A stretch of DNA of 64,000 nucleotides from an uncultured Mobiluncus sp. (GCF_943914685.1 NZ_CALUCZ010000011.1:14810-78809), one strand, 5' to 3'; positions 23,841 through 31,659 are shown, counted from the stretch's first letter. A program made the numbers and translations. Notes: a model not told the origin generated them from the letters alone.

Positions 23841-25484
23841 ATGCCAACAATGAAATTCACAACCCGTATTCTAGCGGGCGGGAAAGAATTACCCATGACG
23901 CCGGAACATTTTGAAAACGGCGATATTTGCGCACTAGACGGAGTTTCGATTACATGGGGCAAAACTAACCAGGTAGACCAGCCCGAACCAGCGTTAGCTC
24001 GGTTCGCGCTTGCATCGAAAAATACTAACCAATCGCAGGGCGAAGCGTTCGCAGTCGGTACCCCAATCCAAATCTTTACTAGGGGGACAGTTAAAACGGA
24101 TCCGGCCAATGCGACATCGAATATTTTGGAAACTACGCGGCATAGGAAAGGCGATCTGACCCTCGTTAGCGCCAATCCTGAAACTTGGCAACACCTACCT
24201 AAGAAAACTTGGGAATCTGAATTAATGATTTACCCAGCCGAAGCCGGTGACCCGAACGATCCGGGCGCGTGGGATAAAATCCGCAAAGCCGAAGGGGGAA
24301 CCTGGAAAATCCGCGTAGCCGGTAACGCACCGGACGGGGCGCAAATAACCCTAACCTTTCTCACCTGGCAGTTGCACACACTACCCCCCGAACTCGGAGA
24401 AACACACACGTATAACGTTTCCGGCCCGTTCGACTTAGTGTTTGAATCGGTGATAGCTTCCGGGTGGGTAGGAGCGAAAATAGAAACAAAACTAGCCTAC
24501 CAGCGCACCTGGCAACAGACCCCGGGCGCTTGGAGCGACCACCAGGAGGCGTGGAACACACACACGCCCGACAATCTCACCTATACACCCACCATTACTA
24601 GCCAAGCGTTTACGCAATCACGGGAAGTAATGGTATTTCAAGGCAGCGTTACCGACGCTTCGAGTGTCATTGACCCTACTGGGCTAAAAATTTCGGTCAT
24701 CGCGGGCGACCTTTTAGCAGAACTAGGCTCAATCCCGATAACAGGGACCGCGCGGCCTAATGAACCGGTTAACACGCGCATAAAAACGTTAGTTGGACTT
24801 ACCGGTATCACCCCCGCCCCCGAAACCGTTTTGCCCTCGAACGGGCAAACCGTTATCTACCAACAGCAACTCGAAAACACTAAAGCGCTACCTGTTTTAC
24901 ATGAATGCGCATGGGCAACCGGAACTAATCTTTATGTACGTTCGCACCCTGTTTCCGGTCAAGTCATCGTTTTTGAAAAACCCACCGAACGCGCGAAATC
25001 AAGCGTTTCACTACCCGCGGGGCTTTTCCAAGAAAAAGGTGTACAGCTCACCCAAGACCTTACCGACGCCACCACAACAGTCACCGTTTGGTACCAAGAC
25101 GGCGAAAATGAAGCGGCAATAACCCTACGCGACGATTCAGCCCTGCACCAAGGAGAACGGAACACGGAAGTCAAGACGCTACTAACCACGAAAGGCGACG
25201 CATCACTATTAGCGGCCGACTGGCTCGACCGTGTTTCACGGGCGCCCGCATGGCGCGTTAAAGGCCTTGTTTGGTCCTCTATAACCGGCGGTAACGACAA
25301 CTCGTTTGAACCAGCCCTAGATATCCTCTCAGCACACACAAGGAACGGGCTACCAATACATCTAACCGGCCTCCCCGCATGGTTGCCCGCGGAAACTATG
25401 AACGGCTGGCTAGAGGGCGGAACATACGAATTTAGGAAAAACACCTGGAACCTGCAAACAAATTTCACAATCAAGGAAGGATAA
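23841..25484 (+). CDS. Distal tail / tail-tip protein
   Basis: 547 aa immediately downstream of the tape measure, where distal tail (Dit) and tail-associated (Tal) proteins are found. N-terminal ~200 residues are beta-rich (TRILAGGKELPMTPEHF; LTLVSANPETWQHL), later parts resemble Tal-like domains (LPVLHECAWATGTNLYVRSH; LTQDLTDATTTVTVWY). Likely a Dit-Tal combination in this minimal phage; exact split is inference. Confidence 0.7.
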   Translation: MPTMKFTTRILAGGKELPMTPEHFENGDICALDGVSITWGKTNQVDQPEPALARFALASKNTNQSQGEAFAVGTPIQIFTRGTVKTDPANATSNILETTRHRKGDLTLVSANPETWQHLPKKTWESELMIYPAEAGDPNDPGAWDKIRKAEGGTWKIRVAGNAPDGAQITLTFLTWQLHTLPPELGETHTYNVSGPFDLVFESVIASGWVGAKIETKLAYQRTWQQTPGAWSDHQEAWNTHTPDNLTYTPTITSQAFTQSREVMVFQGSVTDASSVIDPTGLKISVIAGDLLAELGSIPITGTARPNEPVNTRIKTLVGLTGITPAPETVLPSNGQTVIYQQQLENTKALPVLHECAWATGTNLYVRSHPVSGQVIVFEKPTERAKSSVSLPAGLFQEKGVQLTQDLTDATTTVTVWYQDGENEAAITLRDDSALHQGERNTEVKTLLTTKGDASLLAADWLDRVSRAPAWRVKGLVWSSITGGNDNSFEPALDILSAHTRNGLPIHLTGLPAWLPAETMNGWLEGGTYEFRKNTWNLQTNFTIKEG

Positions 25485-25489
25485 GAATA

Positions 25490-25933
25490 ATGCCAGCCAC
25501 AACACAAAACTACGAGCTACCCTATCCACTCGAAACCGACCCTATCAGCGAAGGAGCCACAACAATCCAGGAACTAGCCGAGAAACTGGACAGTTTCATG
25601 CGAAACAAAGAAATCTTTTTCGCAAAGGCTTTTGAGGCAGGGGGTGTAGGTTATGGTAAAACATATAATGTCAACTTTCCTGGAAACCGTGTATTTAAGA
25701 ACATTCCAAAGGTTGAAATATGCTCACTGAGAGAAGTTCGGATTGATAACTCTGGCAAATTTGACTTGCAGCATTTAAACACTCTTACTGCGCTGCGAAG
25801 CTATCCTATGCAACATACTTGCTCGATTGAATCGGTTGGAAATAGCTCTTTTAGTGTAACAGCCTTTTCAGCTGCAACATCTAGTGCGTCTCATTTAGTT
25901 ATCGGGTTTCTTGTGAAACCACAGGGGGAATAG
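25490..25933 (+). CDS. Tail fibre/receptor-binding candidate
   Basis: 147 aa. Residues 1-40 (ELPYPLETDPISEGATTIQEL) are the base motif shared by many actinophage tail-tip proteins. From about residue 45 on, base composition changes to clearly more A+T-rich (25620-25930) than the flanking genes. This suggests a swapped host-recognition domain. No recognised fold. Confidence 0.6.
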   Translation: MPATTQNYELPYPLETDPISEGATTIQELAEKLDSFMRNKEIFFAKAFEAGGVGYGKTYNVNFPGNRVFKNIPKVEICSLREVRIDNSGKFDLQHLNTLTALRSYPMQHTCSIESVGNSSFSVTAFSAATSSASHLVIGFLVKPQGE

Positions 25934-25934
25934 C

Positions 25935-26759
25935 ATGATTACCGCTGATTCCTTACTGAGTATCGCATCTAAAGAGATCGGATACAGCCGTTGGACCGAC
26001 CCTAAGCCTGGTACGAAGTACGGGCGCGACTATGCCACCCGTCACGGCAAATATTACGGAACCAGCGGCGTCCCCTATTGCGCAATGTTTGTCACGTGGG
26101 TATTCCGGCAAGCCGGAACAACCCCGCCCGGCGGGGACTTCGCCTATTGCCCCACCGGTATAAAGGCCATGAAAAAGCTCGGCCTGGAAGTCAATAAACA
26201 CCACGCCCAACCGGGGGATATCGTGTTTTTTGACTGGGACGGCGGAGTTTCCGACCATGTCGGAATCGTTGAACGCAACCTAGGCAACGCCCTGCAAACT
26301 ATCGAGGGAAACACTACAGTCGCATGGAAATCGGGCGGGGTAGGCAGACGCACCCGCTCGTTTGGTGTCGTGTGTAATGTGTTTCGTCCCCGCTACGACA
26401 GCGCCCCGCCCGTAGCGCAAGGCCGCAAAACTATAGCCATAGACGGATATTTTGGACCCGCCTCAATCCGCGCCCTACAAACCAGGCTAGGAACCCCCGC
26501 CGATGGGGTCATTTCCTCACAACCCGCGGCCAATAAAACCCACGTACCTAACGCGGGCGCCGGCTGGGAATGGGTCGCCCACGGGGCGAAAGGCTCAACC
26601 TGCATAAAAGCATGGCAAAAGCTAACAGGCGCGGTCCCAGACGGATATTTTGGGCGCGAATCAGTCACGAAGACCCAGCGTTTTCTAGGCGTGCCAGCAG
26701 ACGGATATGCCGGCAAACAGACTATGACGGCCTGGCAAACCTGGATAAACCACCACTAG
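25935..26759 (+). CDS. Endolysin: CHAP amidase/peptidase with two peptidoglycan-binding repeats
   Basis: 274 aa, no signal peptide. N-terminal CHAP domain with catalytic Cys in VPYCAMFVTWVFRQAG (near residue 39) and His in GGVSDHVGIVER. Two PG_binding_1-like repeats follow: IDGYFGPASIRALQTRLG and PDGYFGRESVTKTQRFLG, then DGYAGKQTMTAWQTW. It cleaves host peptidoglycan at lysis and needs the holin encoded next. Confidence 0.93.
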   Translation: MITADSLLSIASKEIGYSRWTDPKPGTKYGRDYATRHGKYYGTSGVPYCAMFVTWVFRQAGTTPPGGDFAYCPTGIKAMKKLGLEVNKHHAQPGDIVFFDWDGGVSDHVGIVERNLGNALQTIEGNTTVAWKSGGVGRRTRSFGVVCNVFRPRYDSAPPVAQGRKTIAIDGYFGPASIRALQTRLGTPADGVISSQPAANKTHVPNAGAGWEWVAHGAKGSTCIKAWQKLTGAVPDGYFGRESVTKTQRFLGVPADGYAGKQTMTAWQTWINHH

Positions 26760-26773
26760 AAAGGAACACACCC

Positions 26774-26995
26774 ATGGGAAACCACGAAGAAAACCCCGAA
26801 GCCGAATCTATTACCGAGCTTATCCCGCCGCCCGTGCGCTCATGGCTCTACGGAATAGTCACCGCGCTAATCCCGCTACTAAGCGCCTACGGTGTAGTAA
26901 GCGACCAAACCGCGCCCCTATGGATCGCCCTCACTGGGGCAATCCTCGCAACCGGAACCGCCCTCGCATACCGCCCCACCCGAAAGGGGGAATAA
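26774..26995 (+). CDS. Holin (two membrane helices)
   Basis: 73 aa from ATG 26774, which has GAAAGGAACACACC directly upstream. Acidic N-terminus, then two helices (WLYGIVTALIPLLSAYGVV and PLWIALTGAILATGTALAY) and a basic tail, typical of small class-II type holins. The frame is open further 5' but that part lies inside the endolysin gene. Confidence 0.8.
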   Translation: MGNHEENPEAESITELIPPPVRSWLYGIVTALIPLLSAYGVVSDQTAPLWIALTGAILATGTALAYRPTRKGE

Positions 26996-27267
26996 TGCCC
27001 AGCTGGCTCACAGACCTGCAAGGAATAGGCGCTATCCTAAGCGGTATCGCCGCTATAATCGCCGCATTTTACGCCCGCTCCGCGTCAAAAGAAATGAAAC
27101 CAGACCACGGAACATCACTCCGCGACATTGTGAACATCATGGACGACAGGATAAAAAGCCTAGGACACCGGCAAGGCGAACTACACGACGATCTACAAAG
27201 CCTCATGACAGACGCCCGCGACACCCACGCCCGCCTATGGAAAGAACTCGAAAAAATCCAGCGCTAA
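26995..27267 (+). CDS. Membrane-anchored coiled-coil protein of the lysis cassette
   Basis: 90 aa, ATG overlaps the holin stop (TAATG). One N-terminal helix (GIGAILSGIAAIIAAFYA), then a charged coiled coil. Position suggests a second holin, antiholin or spanin-like partner. Ends 4 bp into the convergent integrase gene. Confidence 0.65.
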   Translation: MPSWLTDLQGIGAILSGIAAIIAAFYARSASKEMKPDHGTSLRDIVNIMDDRIKSLGHRQGELHDDLQSLMTDARDTHARLWKELEKIQR

Positions 27268-28058
27268 ATCTGGGCGGCTTGAACCGCCCGTGTCAATGGA
27301 TCTAAATCTAGCTTTATATATCGCTTAGTGGTGTCCGTTTTCACATGACCCATTACCGCCCCTACCGCTAATAAATCGTGGGTTGCCCGGTACGCTACAG
27401 TTCCGAACCGATGGCGTAGGGAATGCCCTGTAACGCCTGGAGGCAGTACGCTACCGAGTAGCTTTGCTGTGTATTGCGCGCTCAAATGCCCGTCAATGCG
27501 CCCGGGAAATAGCCAGCCCGGACAACTCTCGAGGCTGTAAATCAGCGTGGAATCCTGCAACGGAATAACCCGGACCCTTCCACCTTTGCCCTTTACTCTC
27601 AGCAGTTCGCCGTCCCAGGCGTTTCCTTGCAAGGTGCAAATCTCGCACGCCCTAAGCCCGCAAAGCGCCGCGAACCTGACCATTAGCGCGGTTCGCTTTG
27701 GCGCATTTTGTAGCGCGTTCTTTACGGCTGACTCTGGCGCGGGGTGTGGTACTCCATCGGGTACATGGACGGGTTTAAGAAATTTAGCTGGCGAATCTTT
27801 CAAAATGCCATCTTCAACCAAGAACTTGAAAAATTGGTGAGCTACACCTTGGGCGCTTCGGCGGGTTTCAGGTTTCCAATCATGCCCGGCAAGCCATGCC
27901 TCAAGCCTTTCACGGGATACCAGCCCGGGGCATGGGGCGATCCCGCGCATGACTTGCAGATAATAACGGTGGATCCGAATCGTGCCTTTGGCGCGCCCGG
28001 CGGCCTTTAAATGTTGTAAATATGCACTAGCGCAGTTTTCCCACGTTTTAGAATTCAT
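27264..28058 (-). CDS. Tyrosine-family phage integrase
   Basis: 264 aa. N-terminal SAM-like core-binding domain (WENCASAYLQHLKAAGRAKG), then the catalytic domain with Arg in LCGLRACEICTLQG, Lys region in RVKGKGGRVRVIPL, HSLRHRF (His and Arg) and GHVKTDTTKRYIKLD (His, Tyr nucleophile). Short, lacking an arm-type domain of lambda size. The ATG at 28058 lies inside the 3' end of the frame that crosses attR (11-bp overlap). In the circle it would be directly downstream of, and coupled to, the long repressor form; in the lysogen it lies downstream of the host-side HTH gene. Confidence 0.93.
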   Translation of the reverse strand: MNSKTWENCASAYLQHLKAAGRAKGTIRIHRYYLQVMRGIAPCPGLVSRERLEAWLAGHDWKPETRRSAQGVAHQFFKFLVEDGILKDSPAKFLKPVHVPDGVPHPAPESAVKNALQNAPKRTALMVRFAALCGLRACEICTLQGNAWDGELLRVKGKGGRVRVIPLQDSTLIYSLESCPGWLFPGRIDGHLSAQYTAKLLGSVLPPGVTGHSLRHRFGTVAYRATHDLLAVGAVMGHVKTDTTKRYIKLDLDPLTRAVQAAQI

Positions 28059-28440
28059 GTGCTATTTTATAGACGAAAAGCCGCCTTAACCGCATTCTGA
28101 GCAGGGAAAAGAAGTAATCGGCAGGTTGCTGGTTCGAATCCAGCCGCGGGAGCTTTTTTGTATCCGGTATTTCGGCGTTTTTCAAGCCGTTTTTCACTGA
28201 TCCGCCGTTGGGCTTTTGGCCCTTTTTCAGGTCGGTACGCGCCCCGCGCCCCGGGCGATTAGCCAGCCAGTAGTCGATAGTTTCGGTGGACCAGCCGTTG
28301 GCTGTGACTTTTTCGCCCGTGCCTATCTCAACATCGGGCGCGGGCATATAGCCGCGCTGAGAATACGCCTTTAGCGTATTTTCGGAAAGACCGGTGTAAG
28401 CAGCGACGCCTCGCAGTGAAAGAAACATGGCAAACCCCAT
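28048..28440 (-). CDS. HTH protein reading through attR into the phage-derived tail
   Basis: About 130 aa from ATG 28440 (or 28428). N-terminal MerR/AlpA-like HTH: FLSLRGVAAYTGLSENTLKA, then YSQRGYMPAPDVEIG and STETIDYWLANRPGRG. After a basic linker it enters the att core (PDTKKLPRLDSNQQPAD) and then the 22 phage-derived residues that belong to the long repressor form (YFFSLLRMRL to KIAHEF). Before integration this ORF would have ended at the stop in the tRNA anticodon, so the prophage extended it. Its 3' end overlaps int by 11 bp, which could give int a lysogen-specific promoter. Whether it is host or a remnant of an older element at the same site is open. Confidence 0.65.
   Translation of the reverse strand: MGFAMFLSLRGVAAYTGLSENTLKAYSQRGYMPAPDVEIGTGEKVTANGWSTETIDYWLANRPGRGARTDLKKGQKPNGGSVKNGLKNAEIPDTKKLPRLDSNQQPADYFFSLLRMRLRRLFVYKIAHEF
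28115..28161 (+). repeat. attR core (47-bp direct repeat with attL)
   Basis: Copy of the tRNA-Asn 3' part, identical to 11467-11513. The preceding base is G (phage side), so no stop codon occurs for the minus-strand frame crossing it. Confidence 0.95.
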
Positions 28441-28454
28441 TCTTGTTGGGGAAA

Positions 28455-28478
28455 CCCCGCCCCCGTGAGGGGACGGGG
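28455..28478. terminator. GC-rich hairpin, possible terminator
   Basis: CCCCG-CCCCC-GTGA-GGGGA-CGGGG, a 10-bp stem with one mismatch. Only weak T-runs on either side. It lies between the small peptide gene and the HTH gene. Confidence 0.35.
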
Positions 28479-28486
28479 CGATTTCC

Positions 28487-28585
28487 TTATTCTTCCTTGC
28501 CTTTCTGTTGCATCTTCTCAAGAATGAGAATCAGCGCTAGAATGGAGTTAGGAAGGGAAATCAGAATCTCGATGACGGTAATCAT
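28487..28585 (-). CDS. 32-aa hydrophobic peptide
   Basis: ATG 28585 with GGAAAGGA about 8 nt upstream. Encodes MITVIEILISLPNSILALIL plus a charged tail (EKMQQKGKEE). One membrane helix, resembling small toxin-like or phage/plasmid membrane peptides. Lies on the host side of attR in a region that looks like remnants of another element. Function unknown. Confidence 0.4.
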   Translation of the reverse strand: MITVIEILISLPNSILALILILEKMQQKGKEE

Positions 28586-28602
28586 CTTGATATCCTTTCC
28601 CC

Positions 28603-28628
28603 AAAGCCCCGGGGCCATCCGGGGCTTT
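28603..28628. repeat. Perfect 10-bp inverted repeat upstream of the small peptide
   Basis: AAAGCCCCGG-GGCCAT-CCGGGGCTTT. Directly upstream of the ribosome site at 28592-28599 on the minus strand, so it could act as an mRNA leader structure or a protein-binding site. Confidence 0.55.
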
Positions 28629-28726
28629 ACCTTTGTTAGAGCGGATGCCCTAACACCTCTAACTATACGCATATATAGGCGTAGCGCCAAGCGTGGGCGT
28701 AATTCGAGGAACAGGGGGCATTACCC

Positions 28727-29953
28727 CTATTTCGACTTCCCCAACCAAGCCATCACCGCAGCTAGTACGGCTTCGATGCCCGTAGTTAGCGTGGGTTGCA
28801 TGACCGGAGCGAACTTGGGGTTGTGGTTAGGAAATTTGGGGTCATTGTCGCGGAAACCTCCTAAACCCCAATAGCAATAGGGAATCCCGAACGCGTCCGG
28901 GATAGTGCTGAAATCTTCGGAAGCGGGAACCTCACCGCAATCGCCGACCCGTTCAGCACCAAAGTGGGCAATAAATGCCTCCGTCACTTTTTCCGTAACC
29001 TGCGGGTCATTAGCGGTCAGGGGATAGGAATCATAAAGCTCAAACTCGGCAGGTTTCGGATTGCCTGCCGCGGCGCACTCGGCGTTAACAATCCGTTTTA
29101 TGGCTGTCAGTAAGTGTTCGCGCACCTCTACGTCATAAGCACGGATATTGACCAAAAGGGTGGCGCGTTCGGGAATAATGTTTGACTTTGTGCCAGCTTG
29201 CACCGACCCCACGGTCACTACTGCCATCTGAAAAGGATCTATTTCGCGCGAAACGATAGTCTGCAACCGCAATACAATCGCCGAGGCGAGTACCACTGGA
29301 TCAATGCCCATGTGGGGCATGGAGCCATGCGAGCCCTTGCCGTGCAACGTAATTTTCAAGGACGCGCCAGTAGATAAAATCGCGCCGATATGGGTGCCGA
29401 CTGAGCCGGCGGGCATGGGACCGGTCAGGACGTGCTGACCGAAAGCCACGTCGGGGCGAGGAATTCTTTCGACCAGGCCCGCCTCTATCATGGATTTTGC
29501 TCCCTCAGCGGTTTCTTCACTGGGCTGAAAGAGGGCGATATGGGTGCCACTCCAGCTATCGCGATGTTCAGCAAGCACTCGTGCGGCCCCCAGACCAGCA
29601 GTAATGTGTACGTCGTGTCCGCAGGCGTGCATCGCGGGCACTTCGTTTCCGTCTCGGTCACGTCGAGTGATAGTGGAGGCGTAAGCCAACCCGGTCTCTT
29701 CTCTCACCGGTAGTCCGTCCATGTCGGCGCGGAAAAGCGTAGTCTTACCCGTGCCATTTTGCAGTATCCCGACCACGCCCCCACCGATGATTTCGGTCTG
29801 GTAGCCAAAGTCCTGCAGCTGTTTCTCAATAAAATTGCAGGTTTCCGTCTCTGCCATCGAAAGTTCGGGGTATTGGTGGAGCCATTGATAGGTTTCGTCC
29901 GGCCATGAACCTAACTGAGTGACTGCCGCGGTTATATCCAGATTGTTCATCAT
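28727..29953 (-). CDS. M20D-family amidohydrolase (aminoacylase/hippurate hydrolase-like)
   Basis: 408 aa metallohydrolase that removes acyl groups from amino acids or cleaves related amides. Metal ligands are seen in FRADMDGLPVREE and MHACGHDVHITAGLGAA, with catalytic Glu in LFQPSEETAEGAKSMIEAGL and a later GEVPASEDFSTIP. Normal family length. ATG with GAGGAG upstream. No operon partner; first clear host gene after the prophage. Confidence 0.9.
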   Translation of the reverse strand: MMNNLDITAAVTQLGSWPDETYQWLHQYPELSMAETETCNFIEKQLQDFGYQTEIIGGGVVGILQNGTGKTTLFRADMDGLPVREETGLAYASTITRRDRDGNEVPAMHACGHDVHITAGLGAARVLAEHRDSWSGTHIALFQPSEETAEGAKSMIEAGLVERIPRPDVAFGQHVLTGPMPAGSVGTHIGAILSTGASLKITLHGKGSHGSMPHMGIDPVVLASAIVLRLQTIVSREIDPFQMAVVTVGSVQAGTKSNIIPERATLLVNIRAYDVEVREHLLTAIKRIVNAECAAAGNPKPAEFELYDSYPLTANDPQVTEKVTEAFIAHFGAERVGDCGEVPASEDFSTIPDAFGIPYCYWGLGGFRDNDPKFPNHNPKFAPVMQPTLTTGIEAVLAAVMAWLGKSK

Positions 29954-30107
29954 AAACTCCTCTCAATTTCTTTTAACTCTGTTTTCCTTGTGACGCAAAA
30001 TTGCCCGCCGGTCGTTCTAGACCGGCAACTCCGATTTAGACGCGAATCGGCATCGGGGGACGCGGCCCGTCGCTCAAAAAAGCCTGACTGCGTTTTAAAA
30101 TGAGGCT
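29954..30107. other. Divergent promoter region
   Basis: Space between the leftward amidohydrolase and the rightward HNH protein. Holds the inverted repeat GCCGGTC-GTTCTA-GACCGGC (30007-30026), a possible operator. Confidence 0.4.
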
Positions 30108-31220
30108 GTGAAAGGAATCCCGGCGCCGCCGAACGGACCAGCTCAGACTCCGCCCAAAGCCAGCAAAACCAAGAAGCTGCTGGTGGGCGCCGGGGTGCTG
30201 TTCGCTGTGGTGGTGTGCGGCAATGCGCTGGGGAGCAAAGCCAGCGATTCTGAGCCTGTGGTTTCTGTTAGCCCAACCGTTTCCACCAAGGCGCCGCGCG
30301 TCACTGCGGAACCCACCCCCACGCCTTTTGACACTTCCCCCACGCAGACCCCAGAAGTCACTGTTGAACCCACCACCCCCGCGCCGGAAGCGACCGGGGA
30401 CGCCGCGACTGTGCTGGCGACCTTGCCGGTGAAAGGGCGGGCGCCGAAAACCGGGTATCGGCGCGCGGAATTCGGCCAGAGGTGGCGCGATATCGACCGG
30501 AACGGCTGCGATACCCGCAACGACATCTTGAACCGCGATTTGACCAACAAAACCTGGCGCGCGAACACACGCGGCTGCGTGGTGTTGAGCGGGATACTGG
30601 CGGAGCCATATTCCGGGGAAACCAGGTATTTTGACAAGTCACAAGCCTCGGCTATCCAGATTGACCACGTGGTCGCCCTGTCCGACGCGTGGCAGAAAGG
30701 CGCCCAAGCCCTGACCGCCGCGCAGCGCGAAACCCTGGCCAACGATCCGTTGAACCTGTTGGCAGTGGACGGACGGCTCAACCAGCAAAAGTCAGACGGA
30801 GACGCGGCGACGTGGCTGCCGCCGCATAAGGACTTCCGGTGCGCCTACGTTTCACGCCAGATCGCGGTCAAAGCGAAGTATCGGCTGTGGGTGACTGAAG
30901 CTGAACGTGACGCGATGGTACGTATCTTGAGTAATTGCCCAGGTCAGGCACTGCCTGCTGACAGTGGGGTGGTCGTCCCCTCCGGGACCGTGCCGGATTC
31001 TGCCCCGCCAGACCAGCCAGTCTCGCCGCAGGACGCGGCCCCTTCCGCGGCAGACCCCGCGCCGCAGCCCAATCAGCCAGCGAATCCCGGAGCCAACTAC
31101 GCCAACTGCCGGGAAGTCTGGGCAATCCTGGGCCGTCCCATTACTCCGCAGGATCCGGGATTCCGGGACAAATTTGACGGGGATAACGACGGGATAGGTT
31201 GCGAGTCCCGCCCCCGCTAG
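30108..31220 (+). CDS. Membrane-anchored DUF1524-type HNH nuclease with C-terminal Excalibur domain
   Basis: 370 aa, GTG start. One N-terminal membrane helix (KLLVGAGVLFAVVVCGNALG), a Thr/Pro-rich extracellular linker, a DUF1524/HNH nuclease domain (IQIDHVVALSDAWQKGAQ with the His, then NDPLNLLAVDGRLNQQKSD), a second Pro/Ala linker, and a C-terminal Excalibur calcium-binding motif (ANCREVWA ... FDGDNDGIGCESR, the DxDxDGxxCE loop). Probably an extracellular, cell-associated nuclease for DNA use or defence. Similar two-domain proteins are frequent in actinobacteria; exact substrate unknown. Confidence 0.85.
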   Translation: MKGIPAPPNGPAQTPPKASKTKKLLVGAGVLFAVVVCGNALGSKASDSEPVVSVSPTVSTKAPRVTAEPTPTPFDTSPTQTPEVTVEPTTPAPEATGDAATVLATLPVKGRAPKTGYRRAEFGQRWRDIDRNGCDTRNDILNRDLTNKTWRANTRGCVVLSGILAEPYSGETRYFDKSQASAIQIDHVVALSDAWQKGAQALTAAQRETLANDPLNLLAVDGRLNQQKSDGDAATWLPPHKDFRCAYVSRQIAVKAKYRLWVTEAERDAMVRILSNCPGQALPADSGVVVPSGTVPDSAPPDQPVSPQDAAPSAADPAPQPNQPANPGANYANCREVWAILGRPITPQDPGFRDKFDGDNDGIGCESRPR

Positions 31221-31275
31221 GGTCCGCAGTTTCGCGGGGTTCCCCCGGTTTTCAGCCGAAAATCCCGGCTGCGGG

Positions 31276-31281
31276 TAGACT
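31276..31281 (+). promoter_or_regulatory. -10 hexamer of the S4 gene, leaderless arrangement
   Basis: TAGACT, then GGGGGA, then ATG 31288 with exactly 6 nt between. The G-run is too close to the ATG to serve as ribosome site. Confidence 0.45.
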
Positions 31282-31287
31282 GGGGGA

Positions 31288-31659
31288 ATGGAAAAAATGC
31301 GCGTAGACGTGTGGTTGTGGGCGGTGCGACAGGTGAAGTCGCGCACACTTGCGACCGCGGCGGCGCGCGCCGGGCACGTGAAAATCAACGGGGTGAGCGC
31401 GAAAGCCTCCAGCGCCGTGCGGGTGGGGGACGAGGTGCGGCTGCGGGTCGCGGGTTTCGACCGGGTCCTCAAGGTAAAAGCCCTGATTCCCAAGCGCGTG
31501 GGGGCGCCCGAAGCCGTGAAATGTTACGAGGACGTCACCCCACAACGCTTGACGAACCCCGCTAATGCGGCCGTCATCTATCGACCACGCGGCACCGGAC
31601 GTCCCACCAAAAAGGAACGCCGCCAGCTCGACGCCTTGCGCGGGCGGACGTCCTTTTGA
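31288..31659 (+). CDS. S4-domain RNA-binding protein (Hsp15/RqcP-like)
   Basis: 123 aa. S4 domain in the first 70 residues: MRVDVWLWAVRQVKSRTLAT, AARAGHVKINGVSAK and VRVGDEVRLRV. C-terminal basic tail GRPTKKERRQLDALRG. Members bind stalled 50S subunits carrying peptidyl-tRNA and help ribosome quality control or recycling. Lone gene facing a convergent membrane protein. Confidence 0.88.
   Translation: MEKMRVDVWLWAVRQVKSRTLATAAARAGHVKINGVSAKASSAVRVGDEVRLRVAGFDRVLKVKALIPKRVGAPEAVKCYEDVTPQRLTNPANAAVIYRPRGTGRPTKKERRQLDALRGRTSF

Larger units (their letters stand above)
11467..28161. mobile_element. Integrated siphovirus-type prophage, about 16.7 kb
   Basis: Bounded by a perfect 47-bp direct repeat: attL in tRNA-Asn and attR at 28115. 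Contains in order: repressor, Cro-like protein, early genes, HNH, small and large terminase, HK97-type portal, protease-capsid, connectors, tail tube, chaperones, tape measure, tail tip, lysis genes and integrase. No structural gene class needed for a long non-contractile tail is obviously lost, so it may be inducible. It is small for a siphovirus and carries no recognisable polymerase, primase or helicase. Late genes read rightward; repressor and integrase read leftward and would be adjacent in the circle. Confidence 0.95.
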
